This document shows positions 1-6,083 of a stretch of DNA of 7,130 nt, in pieces (the stretch's first letter is position 1; every line of letters starts with the position of its first letter). Source of the stretch: Chloroflexota bacterium (GTDB lineage Bacteria; Chloroflexota; Anaerolineae; Fen-1058). The stretch is from the NCBI GenBank assembly GCA_016219235.1, contig JACRBO010000200.1, forward strand, positions 1 to 7,130. Direction: 5' to 3'. Position numbers and translations under genes: made by a program. The notes below the pieces were generated by a model. The model had not been told where the DNA came from, searched no databases, and saw only the letters and a program-made list of their open reading frames with translations.

Positions 1-9
1 CCGTGTTTG

Positions 10-106
10 GCAGTTGAAACTGCACCTACAATAACACAAAGCCGACCTGCGTCGGCTAGTCGGCGCAGGCCGACTTCGTGCAGTTGTTGCCGCGAATTTC
101 ATTCGC
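10..106. repeat. Four-hairpin intergenic repeat, copy 1
   Basis: Four consecutive small inverted repeats lie upstream of the first gene. They are 10-23 (GCAGT, loop TGAA, ACTGC), 40-57 (AGCCGAC, loop CTGC, GTCGGCT), 58-75 (AGTCGGC, loop GCAG, GCCGACT) and 92-106 (GCGAAT, loop TTC, ATTCGC). The middle two abut and together form a 36-bp imperfect palindrome centred on CTAG. The same four-part order recurs at 3633-3729, so this is a repeat family and not a site private to the neighbouring gene. No protein is encoded. I see no convincing -35/-10 promoter in 1-151; a promoter for the gene at 152 may lie in or upstream of this element. Its function is unknown; it resembles the REP/BIME class of palindromic intergenic elements. 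Confidence 0.85.
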
Positions 107-151
107 CCGTGTGCGAGTGCACCCTTGTTAAGCTAAGGACAACGTCACACC

Positions 152-1186
152 ATGCCAACACTCTGGGGCAAGACCTACACCCGATCGGGCCTGCTGCGCC
201 ACGTCGGCGATCTGCGCCAACTGGCCGGCGTGCAATCCATCGAGTTGAGTGATGGCCGCGAACGCGGCGTGCGGGCGGTCAACGTGCGCAATGCGGCGGG
301 TCTCGCCTTCACCGTCATCACCGATCGCGGTATGAGTCTGACCGATCTGCGTTTTCAGGGCGTGCCCCTGCCCTTCATCAGCGGCGTCGATGTGGCGCAC
401 CCGGCTTACGCTGAACACACCGGCCTCGGCTGGTTCCGCACCTGGCCCGCCGGTTTCTCCACGCCCTGCGGTCTGACGCAAGTGGGCAGTCCGCACACGG
501 ACAACGGTGAAGACCTGGGCGTTCACGGGCGAGTCTCAAGTCTGCCGGCCAGTCACGTGCGCTGTGACGAGGCCTGGCAAGGCGATGACTATGTGCTGTC
601 CGTTCAAGGTATAATTCGTCAGACCGCTGTCTTTGGCGAGAACCTCGTGCTGCAGCGCCGCATCTGGACGAAGCTGGATCAGCCGTGCCTGTGGATCGAA
701 GACACGATCGAGAATCGCGGCTTCAGCCCCGCGCCGTTGATGTTCTTGCAGCACTTCAACCTGGGCTTTCCGTTGGTTGATGCGACTGCTCGTCTCGAAT
801 TGCCGCCGCACACAACCGAGCCGCGAGATGAGGCGGCTCGATCGGGCTTGAAGAACTATCGGGAGTTTTCTGCGCCCGTCGTCGGTTATGCGGAGCAGGT
901 GTTTTATCATGATCTCACGCCCGATCCAGCGGACATGATCGAAGTTCGGTTCATCAATCCGGCGTTTAATGCGAATCAGGGCCTGGGTGTGGCGCTGCGT
1001 TACGCGAAGTCCGACTATCCGATTTTCGCGCAGTGGAAGATGATGAGTGAAGGGTTGTATGTCGTGGGACTTGAACCCGCGAATTGCCACGTGGCCGGCC
1101 GCGCCGCCGAACGCGAACGCGGCACGCTGCAACTGATCGAACCGCAAGCCACGCGCACGTTCAATCTGGAAGTGATCTTTTTTTAA
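152..1186 (+). CDS. DUF4432 aldose 1-epimerase-like protein
   Basis: This 344-residue protein matches the DUF4432 branch of the galactose-mutarotase-like fold, a beta-sandwich superfamily that includes aldose 1-epimerases. Conserved-looking blocks are GLGWFRTWPAGFSTPCGL (91-108), LGVHGRVSSLPA (122-133, His125), FLQHFNLGFPL (198-208, His201) and LYVVGLEPANC (302-312, Glu308). The two histidines and the late glutamate are placed like the catalytic residues of mutarotases, but that assignment is inference. It has no signal peptide or membrane segment, so it is probably cytoplasmic. The ATG at 152 is preceded by AAGGA at 135-139, a rather long 12-nt spacing. The stop codon touches the inverted repeat that separates it from the fructokinase. 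The likely role is anomer interconversion of an unidentified sugar. Family assignment is firm; the substrate is not known. Confidence 0.88.
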   Translation: MPTLWGKTYTRSGLLRHVGDLRQLAGVQSIELSDGRERGVRAVNVRNAAGLAFTVITDRGMSLTDLRFQGVPLPFISGVDVAHPAYAEHTGLGWFRTWPAGFSTPCGLTQVGSPHTDNGEDLGVHGRVSSLPASHVRCDEAWQGDDYVLSVQGIIRQTAVFGENLVLQRRIWTKLDQPCLWIEDTIENRGFSPAPLMFLQHFNLGFPLVDATARLELPPHTTEPRDEAARSGLKNYREFSAPVVGYAEQVFYHDLTPDPADMIEVRFINPAFNANQGLGVALRYAKSDYPIFAQWKMMSEGLYVVGLEPANCHVAGRAAERERGTLQLIEPQATRTFNLEVIFF

Positions 1187-1250
1187 GACCTGTCAGGTGA
1201 CGCACAACGCGCCTGACCAATCAGGAATTGGTGCGTCACCTGACAGGTCT
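1186..1250. repeat. Perfect 20-bp inverted repeat with nested hairpin
   Basis: Arms 1186-1205 and 1231-1250 are exact reverse complements over 20 bp, separated by a 25-nt spacer. The spacer holds a smaller hairpin (CCTGA, loop CCAA, TCAGG; 1212-1225). Each arm also contains an 11-bp near-palindrome, ACCTGTCAGGT or ACCTGACAGGT. The left arm starts on the last base of the upstream gene's stop codon, and the right arm ends 19 nt before the fructokinase start. No T-run follows the stem on either strand, so it is not a classical intrinsic terminator. It looks like a mobile or dispersed intergenic palindrome. In mRNA it would form a very stable stem between the epimerase-like gene and the fructokinase, and could insulate or stabilise the flanking messages. 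Confidence 0.85.
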
Positions 1251-1260
1251 GAGGACGAGT

Positions 1261-1266
1261 GAGGAC
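1261..1266 (+). promoter_or_regulatory. Ribosome-binding site deciding the fructokinase start
   Basis: GAGGAC lies 3 nt before the ATG at 1270; the GAGG core is 5 nt away. A second GAGGAC at 1251-1256 duplicates it just outside the inverted repeat. This favours the ATG at 1270 over an upstream in-frame TTG at 1228, which lies inside the hairpin spacer. Confidence 0.65.
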
Positions 1267-1269
1267 AAC

Positions 1270-2169
1270 ATGAAACTTTACGGCGGCATCGAAGCGGGCG
1301 GCACCAAATTTGTCTGTGTCATCGGCGCTGACCCGCAAAATATCCTGGCGGAAGAACGCTTCCCCACCACCACGCCCGACGAGACCATCGCGCGCAGCGT
1401 GGACTTCTTCACGCGGCACGGCCACGATCTGGCCGCGATCGGCATCGGCTCGTTTGGCCCGGTCGATCTCAATCCACCGTCGCCGACGTATGGCTACATC
1501 ACGACGACGCCCAAACCCGGCTGGGCGCAGGTCGATCTGCGTGGCGGCATTCAACGGGCGCTGCGTGTGCCGGTCGCGTTTGATACCGATGTGAACGTGG
1601 CCGCGTTTGGCGAACACTACTGGGTGCCGGACAATCGCGCGCTCGATCCGCTGCTATACATGACCGTCGGCACCGGCATCGGCGTGGGCGGCATGGTCAA
1701 CGGCCAACTGCTGCACGGCCTGCTGCATCCTGAAGCCGGTCATATGTTGCTGCCGCGCGATCCGCAGCGCGATCCCTTTACGGGCGCGTGCCCCTATCAC
1801 GGCGACTGTTTTGAAGGGCTGGCCTGCGGCCCGGCGATGGCCAGGCGCTGGGGGCAACCCGCCGAAACGCTGCCGCCCGATCATCCCGCGTGGCAACTCG
1901 AAGCGCATTACGTGGCATTGGCCGTGGCGAACCTCGCGCTGGTGCTCTCGCCGCAGCGCATCGTTATCGGCGGCGGCGTGATGCAACAACCGGGTCTGAT
2001 TGATGGCGTGCGATCGGAAGTGCGTGATCTGCTCAACGGCTACGTGCAATCCGATCGGATCACGCAGCACATCGATCAATTCATCGTGCCGCCGGCGCTC
2101 GGCAATCAATCGGGCATGCTGGGCGCGATCGCGTTGGCGGCGGCGTTAATGGAGCACGAGCAAGCATGA
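1270..2169 (+). CDS. ROK-family fructokinase (zinc-binding)
   Basis: This 299-residue ROK sugar kinase has the hallmarks of bacterial fructokinases of the YdhR/GmuE type and would convert fructose to fructose 6-phosphate with ATP. Visible motifs are the phosphate-binding GIEAGGTKF (6-14), DTDVNVAAFGE (105-115) with Asp107 as probable catalytic base, and VGTGIGVGG (133-141). The zinc cluster is His158, Cys174, His177 and Cys180 within HPEAGH and CPYHGDCFEGLACGPA. The sugar-contacting EAGH and CFEGLA segments are intact. The ATG at 1270 is chosen for its GAGGAC site and because the family usually begins with M-x-x-GGIEAGGTK. Its stop overlaps the manA start (ATGA), which indicates translational coupling. 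Fructokinase next to mannose-6-phosphate isomerase is also seen in the Bacillus gmu operon. Fructose is likely; mannose is possible, because related ROK kinases accept several hexoses. Confidence 0.92.
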   Translation: MKLYGGIEAGGTKFVCVIGADPQNILAEERFPTTTPDETIARSVDFFTRHGHDLAAIGIGSFGPVDLNPPSPTYGYITTTPKPGWAQVDLRGGIQRALRVPVAFDTDVNVAAFGEHYWVPDNRALDPLLYMTVGTGIGVGGMVNGQLLHGLLHPEAGHMLLPRDPQRDPFTGACPYHGDCFEGLACGPAMARRWGQPAETLPPDHPAWQLEAHYVALAVANLALVLSPQRIVIGGGVMQQPGLIDGVRSEVRDLLNGYVQSDRITQHIDQFIVPPALGNQSGMLGAIALAAALMEHEQA

Positions 2170-3116
2170 TCGAAGTTCTGCAACAACCGATCCTTGTCAC
2201 GCCCGAATATCGCGATTACGTGTGGGGCGGGCAGCGCTTGCGCCCCGGCCAACTCACCGCCGAAGCCTGGATCGTGTACGAGAGCGATCGGGTGGCGGCC
2301 GGCCCGCTGCAAGGCCGCACATTGGCGCAAGTCGCTGCCGAATTCGGATCGGCGTTGTTGGGCGCGCGCGCGATCGATCGAACCGGATCGCGTTTTCCGA
2401 TCTTGATCAAGTTGCTGGATTGCGCGGCGTGGTTGTCGCTGCAAGTGCATCCCAACGATGAACAGGCGCGGCAGTTGGAAGGTCCCGATCAATTTGGCAA
2501 GACCGAAGCGTGGCACATCCTTGACGCCGAACCAGCCGCCGAGATTCTGTGCGGCTTGCGCGACGGCACGTCTGCGGAAACATTAGCGCAGGCCGTGCGC
2601 GGTGGCACGCTGCTCGATCACATGCAGCGGCTCAATGTGAACGCGGGCGACACCGTGTTCATTCGCGCGGGCACCATTCACGCGCTGGGGCCGGGCTTGA
2701 TGCTGTACGAAATCCAGCAAACATCCAACCTCACTTATCGCGTCTTCGATTGGAACCGGCCCGCCAGCGATGGCCGTCCGCTGCACATCGATCAATCGTT
2801 GGCCGTCACTGATCTGAAGGCAGTCGCGCCCATCACCCCGCCGCCCGCCTTCGTCGATGGTCAAGCGACGACGTTGATCAACTGCGATTACTTCACGTTG
2901 GAACTGTTGACGGCTGAAACCAATTCGATCGATTTAGCCACGCGCGGCGAATCGTTTCACGCGCTCACCGTCATCGACGGGCAAGCGATCATCGAAGGTG
3001 ATGAGTGGCAAGTGCCGCTCCACCGTCATCAGACGGCGCTCATCCCGGCGGCATGTGATGCTTATCGAGTCAGACCGCAGGGCAAAACGCAACTTCTAAA
3101 AGCCGCCATCCCCTGA
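2166..3116 (+). CDS. Mannose-6-phosphate isomerase, class I
   Basis: This 316-residue cupin enzyme interconverts mannose 6-phosphate and fructose 6-phosphate. The zinc-site motifs are complete: LSLQVHPND (90-98, Gln93 and His95), GKTEAWHIL (111-119, Glu114) and IRAGTIHALGPG (166-177, His172). The segment LTYRVFDWNR (189-198) carries the probable catalytic Arg192. The length matches the short, YvyI/GmuF-like form rather than the roughly 390-residue E. coli enzyme. The start overlaps the fructokinase stop by 4 bp, so both are probably made from one mRNA in similar amounts. Together they link fructose and mannose to fructose 6-phosphate, and the isomerase can also supply mannose 6-phosphate for glycan or GDP-sugar synthesis. 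A hairpin terminator begins 3 nt after the stop. Identification is firm. Confidence 0.94.
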   Translation: MIEVLQQPILVTPEYRDYVWGGQRLRPGQLTAEAWIVYESDRVAAGPLQGRTLAQVAAEFGSALLGARAIDRTGSRFPILIKLLDCAAWLSLQVHPNDEQARQLEGPDQFGKTEAWHILDAEPAAEILCGLRDGTSAETLAQAVRGGTLLDHMQRLNVNAGDTVFIRAGTIHALGPGLMLYEIQQTSNLTYRVFDWNRPASDGRPLHIDQSLAVTDLKAVAPITPPPAFVDGQATTLINCDYFTLELLTAETNSIDLATRGESFHALTVIDGQAIIEGDEWQVPLHRHQTALIPAACDAYRVRPQGKTQLLKAAIP

Positions 3117-3118
3117 TC

Positions 3119-3153
3119 AAAAACAGCGAGTCGCATGACTCGCCGTTTTCTTT
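3119..3153. terminator. Bidirectional intrinsic terminator between convergent operons
   Basis: The stem GCGAGTC (3126-3132), loop GCAT, GACTCGC (3137-3143) is flanked by AAAAAC on the left and GTTTTC on the right. After one A/C mismatch the flanks extend the pairing by five more base pairs. The right-hand T-run (3146-3149, then 3151-3153) serves plus-strand transcripts from manA. The left A-run (3119-3123) reads as a U-run for minus-strand transcripts from fucU-1. Its position between convergent stop codons fits a shared terminator. Confidence 0.85.
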
Positions 3154-3178
3154 CGTGATCTGCGTGTCTTTCGTAGTT
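3150..3178 (-). repeat. Degenerate 9-bp tandem repeat after fucU-1
   Basis: Three 9-bp units (CTTTCGTGA, TCTGCGTGT, CTTTCGTAG) plus TT lie 8 nt beyond the fucU-1 stop. They match, in diverged form, the cleaner triplet at 3760-3788 that follows fucU-2. Similarity between the two loci continues into the 3' ends of both genes, so this tail was probably duplicated with the gene. Confidence 0.7.
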
Positions 3179-3186
3179 AATCTTTG

Positions 3187-3597
3187 CTACGGCATCACCA
3201 CACCGATGGTCAACAGCAGATTGGCATAGATACGCTGTTCGCCGGTGGCGATGACGAGCGCCACATCGTTGGCGGAGGCCGCATCATAGAACTCGAAACG
3301 GCCCAGCGGTTTGAGTTCCATCCCCAGAATTTGGCGGAATTCCGCGAAGATCGACGGCTCGCCGGTGGGCGGCTGCATCACTTCGGCGGCCTCAATCGGG
3401 ATGGCCGTCACCAGCACCTTCAGCACGTCCGTTGCCGTTAGCAATCCCGGCGCGAGGTTGAGGTAGACGTGTTTGGCATCGGGCTTGCCGCGCGTGCTGA
3501 ACGGGAAGTTGCCGTCGGCAATCAACACCTTCGCGCCGTGACCGGCGCTGCCTAAAGCTTCCAGGATTTCAGGTTGAAGCAAAGTCGTCTTAAGCAT
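3187..3597 (-). CDS. FucU/RbsD-family sugar mutarotase (copy 1)
   Basis: This 136-residue member of the RbsD/FucU family catalyses pyranose anomer or ring-form interconversion of sugars such as L-fucose or D-ribose; family proteins form decameric rings. Family marks are GHGAKVLIADGNFP (19-32) with His20 and Asp28, NLAPG (47-51), FEFYDAA (101-107) and ATGEQRIYANLLLTIGV (117-133) with Tyr124 and Asn126. The FYxxA motif resembles FucU more than RbsD, and the nearby fucI supports fucose. The start is well supported by AGAGG 5 nt upstream of the ATG. It is the last gene of the minus-strand group and is followed by the shared terminator. It is about 70 % identical to the neighbouring copy over the first 80 residues (counted by eye). 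Compared with copy 2, the C-terminal glutamate codon GAG has become the stop TAG. Confidence 0.9.
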   Translation of the reverse strand: MLKTTLLQPEILEALGSAGHGAKVLIADGNFPFSTRGKPDAKHVYLNLAPGLLTATDVLKVLVTAIPIEAAEVMQPPTGEPSIFAEFRQILGMELKPLGRFEFYDAASANDVALVIATGEQRIYANLLLTIGVVMP

Positions 3598-3632
3598 GAT
3601 TACCTCTTATTGAATTTGCGTGGCTTGTTGCG

Positions 3633-3729
3633 GCGATTGAAATCGCGGCTACGAAAAGCACAAAGCCGACCTACGTCGGCTAGTCGGCGCAGGCCGACTT
3701 CGCGTGGTTGTTGCCGTGAATTCATTCGC
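3633..3729. repeat. Four-hairpin intergenic repeat, copy 2
   Basis: This is a second copy of the element at 10-106, here between the two fucU genes and in the same orientation. The hairpins are 3633-3646 (GCGAT, loop TGAA, ATCGC), 3664-3681 (loop CTAC), 3682-3699 (loop GCAG) and 3716-3729 (GTGAAT, TC, ATTCGC, with one G-T pair). Relative to copy 1, two adjacent pairs of the first stem changed on both sides, so pairing and the TGAA loop are kept. It fills most of the 196-bp gap between the genes. The minus-strand transcript reads through it, so it could act on fucU-1 expression. Confidence 0.85.
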
Positions 3730-3759
3730 CAGCATCTTCAATGAACAATCTCCCTGCAT

Positions 3760-3788
3760 CCTTCGTGACCTTCGTGTCCTTCGTGGTT
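3760..3788 (-). repeat. 9-bp tandem repeat after fucU-2
   Basis: Three near-perfect 9-bp units, CCTTCGTGA, CCTTCGTGT and CCTTCGTGG, plus TT lie 5 nt beyond the fucU-2 stop. On the minus strand the units read as CACGAAGG-type repeats. From memory this is a widespread dispersed repeat type in environmental bacterial genomes. No protein or hairpin is evident here. Confidence 0.8.
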
Positions 3789-3793
3789 GATCT

Positions 3794-4243
3794 TTACTCC
3801 GGCATCACCACGCCGATCGTCAACACGATGTTGGCGTAAATGCGCTGCTCGCCCGTGGCGATGACGAGCATCGTGTCGGGGCTGCGCGTCACATCATAGA
3901 AGGCAAAGCGAGTGTGCTTGGTCACGGGCACGCTGGTCGAGATTCTTCGGCTGCGCTGCGCTTCGCTCAGAATGGCGCGAAAGTCTGCGTGAATCGACGG
4001 CTCTTCGCCCGACTCCGGCGTCATCACGTCCACCGCTTCGATCGGGATCGCGTCGATCAGCACCTTCAGCACATCGGTGACCGTCACCATCCCCGGCGCG
4101 AGGTTGAGCCACACGCACTTCGCGCGCGGATGAATGATCGGGCCAAAGGCGAAGTTGCCATCGGCGATGAGCACCTTCGCGCCGTGACCCGCCTTGCCTA
4201 ACGCGCTCAGAATTTCTGGTTGAAGCAGTTGGCTCTTAAGCAT
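3794..4243 (-). CDS. FucU/RbsD-family sugar mutarotase (copy 2, with insertion)
   Basis: This 149-residue paralogue of the adjacent mutarotase is predicted to interconvert sugar anomers for FucI. GHGAKVLIADGNF (19-31, His20 and Asp28), NLAPG (47-51), FAFYD (113-117) and ATGEQRIYANIVLTIGV (129-145, Tyr136 and Asn138) are all intact. It differs by an extra stretch of about 11 residues at roughly 93-111, between the FRAIL helix and the FAFY strand. The DNA there (3939-3974) looks like a dispersed repeat read in frame. The ATG at 4243 aligns exactly with copy 1's start, but no Shine-Dalgarno motif precedes it, and an inverted repeat begins 13 nt upstream. Translation may therefore be weak. The open frame and preserved active-site residues argue against a pseudogene. 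Which copy serves which sugar cannot be told. Confidence 0.88.
   Translation of the reverse strand: MLKSQLLQPEILSALGKAGHGAKVLIADGNFAFGPIIHPRAKCVWLNLAPGMVTVTDVLKVLIDAIPIEAVDVMTPESGEEPSIHADFRAILSEAQRSRRISTSVPVTKHTRFAFYDVTRSPDTMLVIATGEQRIYANIVLTIGVVMPE
3939..3974 (-). repeat. Dispersed-repeat-like segment inside fucU-2
   Basis: On the minus strand this 36-bp stretch starts CATTCTGAGCGAAGCG and ends CCGAAGAATCTC, with ATTCT and AGAAT as inverted ends and GC-rich GCGCAGC units between. I recognise it from memory as a common intergenic repeat type in Chloroflexota and other environmental genomes; this is unverified. It encodes about ILSEAQRSRRIS in frame and falls exactly where copy 2 is longer than copy 1. 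Confidence 0.6.
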
Positions 4244-4256
4244 ATCAATTCGCGAT

Positions 4257-4323
4257 AACCACGGATTACACAGATTCCACGGATCATTGGCCGTTATCCG
4301 TGTATTCCGTGTAATCTGTGGTT
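4257..4323. repeat. 28-bp imperfect inverted repeat between fucI and fucU-2
   Basis: Arms 4257-4284 and 4296-4323 match as reverse complements at 24 of 28 positions, with an 11-nt spacer. Each arm reads as three 9-bp units with a CAC core, for example AACCACGGA, TTACACAGA, TTCCACGGA. It nearly fills the 84-bp gap: one side is 4 nt past the fucI stop and the other 13 nt before the fucU-2 start. There is no T-run, so it is not a standard terminator. It may attenuate or stabilise the minus-strand transcript. From memory this repeat type is widely dispersed. Confidence 0.85.
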
Positions 4324-4327
4324 GCCT

Positions 4328-6049
4328 CTATAGTTTCTTACCCAACATCAACTTCGCGTGATTCTCGCCGCCGTTCTCCAGATACAGCAGTGGCAGCGGC
4401 CGATCGACGCCTTCGACAAACGCCGGGCGCGCGGCCCAGTACACTTGCGACAGGATGTTGTTCAAATCCATCCAGTATTCCAATCGCGCCGGCGACAGGC
4501 CCTGAATCAAATGGAAGTGATTGGCGGGCGGATAGTGCTTGTACTCATACATTGTCGCATACTTCGGCACCACGAACGAGTGCGGCCATTCCTTATTGGT
4601 CGATCCGGCTAACGCGGTTGCCAATGCGGCGGGCACTTCGGCGGTTTCGGCCTCGTCCCAATTCATGCCAAACAACCCCGACAAACTGCTGTACGTTAAG
4701 CGACCGGCGATACCACTCAGGCCGCCCGGCGACGTGAACGTGACCGAGTTGCCTTTGCCGGGGAAGTAGTCGAAGTCTTGCAGCGGGAACGACACGCGCG
4801 CCATGATCTCTTCGATGCTCGCGCCGGGCTTCGCGGCCCAATCGAACGAGGCGCTGCCGGAGTTGTCGCCATCGACCAGGCCCTTCACCGCCCACGCTTC
4901 ATTGTCGGGCAAAGTCACGCCGACTTTCTTCGCGAGTCCTTCCAGTTCCCAACGCTCCCACACCTTGCGGAAGTCCATGAACAGCGGCGGCTGGCCGCCC
5001 GTCAACGCCGACATGAACAGCATCGTCAGCAAGCCCTGGACGTCGGCTTCGGTGGCGAAGGGTACCGGCAGCTTGCGCCCGTTGTGATCGAACGTGGAGT
5101 TGAAGAACGACTCCATCGCATCGGCCACCGGCAGCGGCGTGCCGCGCAGATCGGATCCCCATTCGAGTTGGCTCATGAAACCGCCGCCCACCGCATCGAG
5201 GTCTTTCAATAGATCGCGCGTGATCAGATACAGTGCGAGGCTCTGATTGAAGATCTCCGAATCGCTTTGGTCACGCAATTCCAATCGGGCACCCACCAGC
5301 CGATCGACCCACGCGCGCAGTTCTCTTAGTTCTTCGGCCTTGTACGCTTTCTTATTCAGCATGTCGGCCAATAGTTTCATGTCGAGCCGCGTGATCTCGA
5401 TGCCGAACTGTTGGCGAGTCGGCAGCACGTGCGCGAGGGCGGTCTCCATGCCCATCGAGTCGTGGCCGAAGACGACCACCCGCCGGCCCTTCAACGCTTG
5501 CGTTGTGATCGCTGCCGAGGCCCAATCGACCAGCGCCTGCGCCGTGTTTTCCGTCATCACCGGATTGAGTCCGGTGTCGGGCCACGTGCCGACGTTGAGG
5601 TGCGACAAGCGGCCATACTGCGCCAACGCGCCGTTGATCGCGTGCGCGAATACGACGCCGGGTTTGGGACCGCTGTTGCCGCATGTGAAATTAATCGGCG
5701 TGTCCTTGGGGAATTGCTGCAACAACGAAATCACACTCAACTGCGGGAATGCCCACGTATCGGGCGTGCAGACCAGCACCTTGACGCCCGCATCCTGAAA
5801 TTGCTTCGCCACGATGTCGGCTTGTGCTTCGCCATCGACGAGGATGGGCGCGTAGACCACGCGCGCGGGCGAACCGTCGGGCAGCTTCACCCGATCGGCC
5901 AGCACATCGGCCACCATCTTCACAACGTTCTGACAGCGTAAGCGGCTATCCGGATTGATGCGCGGATCGCCCGCCACAAACACGCCAATTGCGGGCGTGT
6001 TGCGCTCGTAGTTTGCGACAGTCTCGGCCAGTCCAATTGCTTTGCCCAT
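4328..6049 (-). CDS. L-fucose isomerase (FucI family)
   Basis: This 573-residue protein, close to the 591 of E. coli FucI, would convert L-fucose to L-fuculose; the family also isomerises D-arabinose to D-ribulose. The three metal ligands of E. coli FucI (Glu337, Asp361, His528) have clear counterparts: Glu334 in FATEADVQGL, Asp359 in LFMDFRKVW and His511 in PPANHFHLIQGL. Other family-like segments are FGHDSMGMETA (194-204), which aligns with GGVSMGIAGS, and FNSTFDHNGRKLPVPFATE (316-334). The ATG at 6049 is chosen over an upstream in-frame TTG at 6082 because GGAGG ends 5 nt before it and the TTG lies inside the upstream gene. It is cytoplasmic, with no signal peptide. It follows the cytidylate-kinase-like gene by 34 bp and precedes two mutarotases, which supports a fucose or arabinose pathway. 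The far N-terminus (1-30) differs from E. coli. The substrate is not proven. Confidence 0.9.
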   Translation of the reverse strand: MGKAIGLAETVANYERNTPAIGVFVAGDPRINPDSRLRCQNVVKMVADVLADRVKLPDGSPARVVYAPILVDGEAQADIVAKQFQDAGVKVLVCTPDTWAFPQLSVISLLQQFPKDTPINFTCGNSGPKPGVVFAHAINGALAQYGRLSHLNVGTWPDTGLNPVMTENTAQALVDWASAAITTQALKGRRVVVFGHDSMGMETALAHVLPTRQQFGIEITRLDMKLLADMLNKKAYKAEELRELRAWVDRLVGARLELRDQSDSEIFNQSLALYLITRDLLKDLDAVGGGFMSQLEWGSDLRGTPLPVADAMESFFNSTFDHNGRKLPVPFATEADVQGLLTMLFMSALTGGQPPLFMDFRKVWERWELEGLAKKVGVTLPDNEAWAVKGLVDGDNSGSASFDWAAKPGASIEEIMARVSFPLQDFDYFPGKGNSVTFTSPGGLSGIAGRLTYSSLSGLFGMNWDEAETAEVPAALATALAGSTNKEWPHSFVVPKYATMYEYKHYPPANHFHLIQGLSPARLEYWMDLNNILSQVYWAARPAFVEGVDRPLPLLYLENGGENHAKLMLGKKL

Positions 6050-6052
6050 ATT

Positions 6053-6059
6053 CCCCTCC
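6053..6059 (-). promoter_or_regulatory. Ribosome-binding site of fucI
   Basis: On the minus strand GGAGGGG stands directly before the ATG at 6049; the GGAGG core is 5 nt away. It is a near-ideal Shine-Dalgarno site and fixes the start of fucI. Confidence 0.8.
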
Positions 6060-6083
6060 GTGGGAGATGTGAGTAAGTTCAAA

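Noticed and set aside
7..252. Possible small plus-strand gene of 81 codons
   Set aside because: It is translated mostly from the hairpin repeat, has low-complexity Ser/Arg-rich sequence and overlaps the start of a well-supported gene.
536..1147. Minus-strand open frame opposite the DUF4432 gene
   Set aside because: It has no recognisable motif and a shadow-like composition; the plus-strand frame contains conserved family blocks.
1186..1250. Inverted repeat as an intrinsic terminator of the first gene
   Set aside because: The T-run (1178-1184) precedes the stem rather than following it, and neither strand has a U-tract after the hairpin.
1228..1269. N-terminal extension of the fructokinase from a TTG codon at 1228
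   Set aside because: The added 14 residues are encoded by the inverted repeat and its flank. The ATG at 1270 has a good GAGGAC site, and the family begins at that point.
3633..3788. CRISPR-like or tRNA-like structure between the fucU genes
   Set aside because: The hairpins are not equal repeats with unique spacers, and no cloverleaf or anticodon arm can be drawn. The second copy at 10-106 shows it is a dispersed element.
3794..4243. fucU-2 as a pseudogene broken by a repeat
   Set aside because: The frame stays open across the insertion, and the downstream YAN and ATGE motifs and the upstream His and Asp are intact.
6050..6082. N-terminal extension of fucI from a TTG at 6082
   Set aside because: The ATG at 6049 has a near-perfect Shine-Dalgarno, and the extension contains that site (SPTEGN from the GGAGGGG region).
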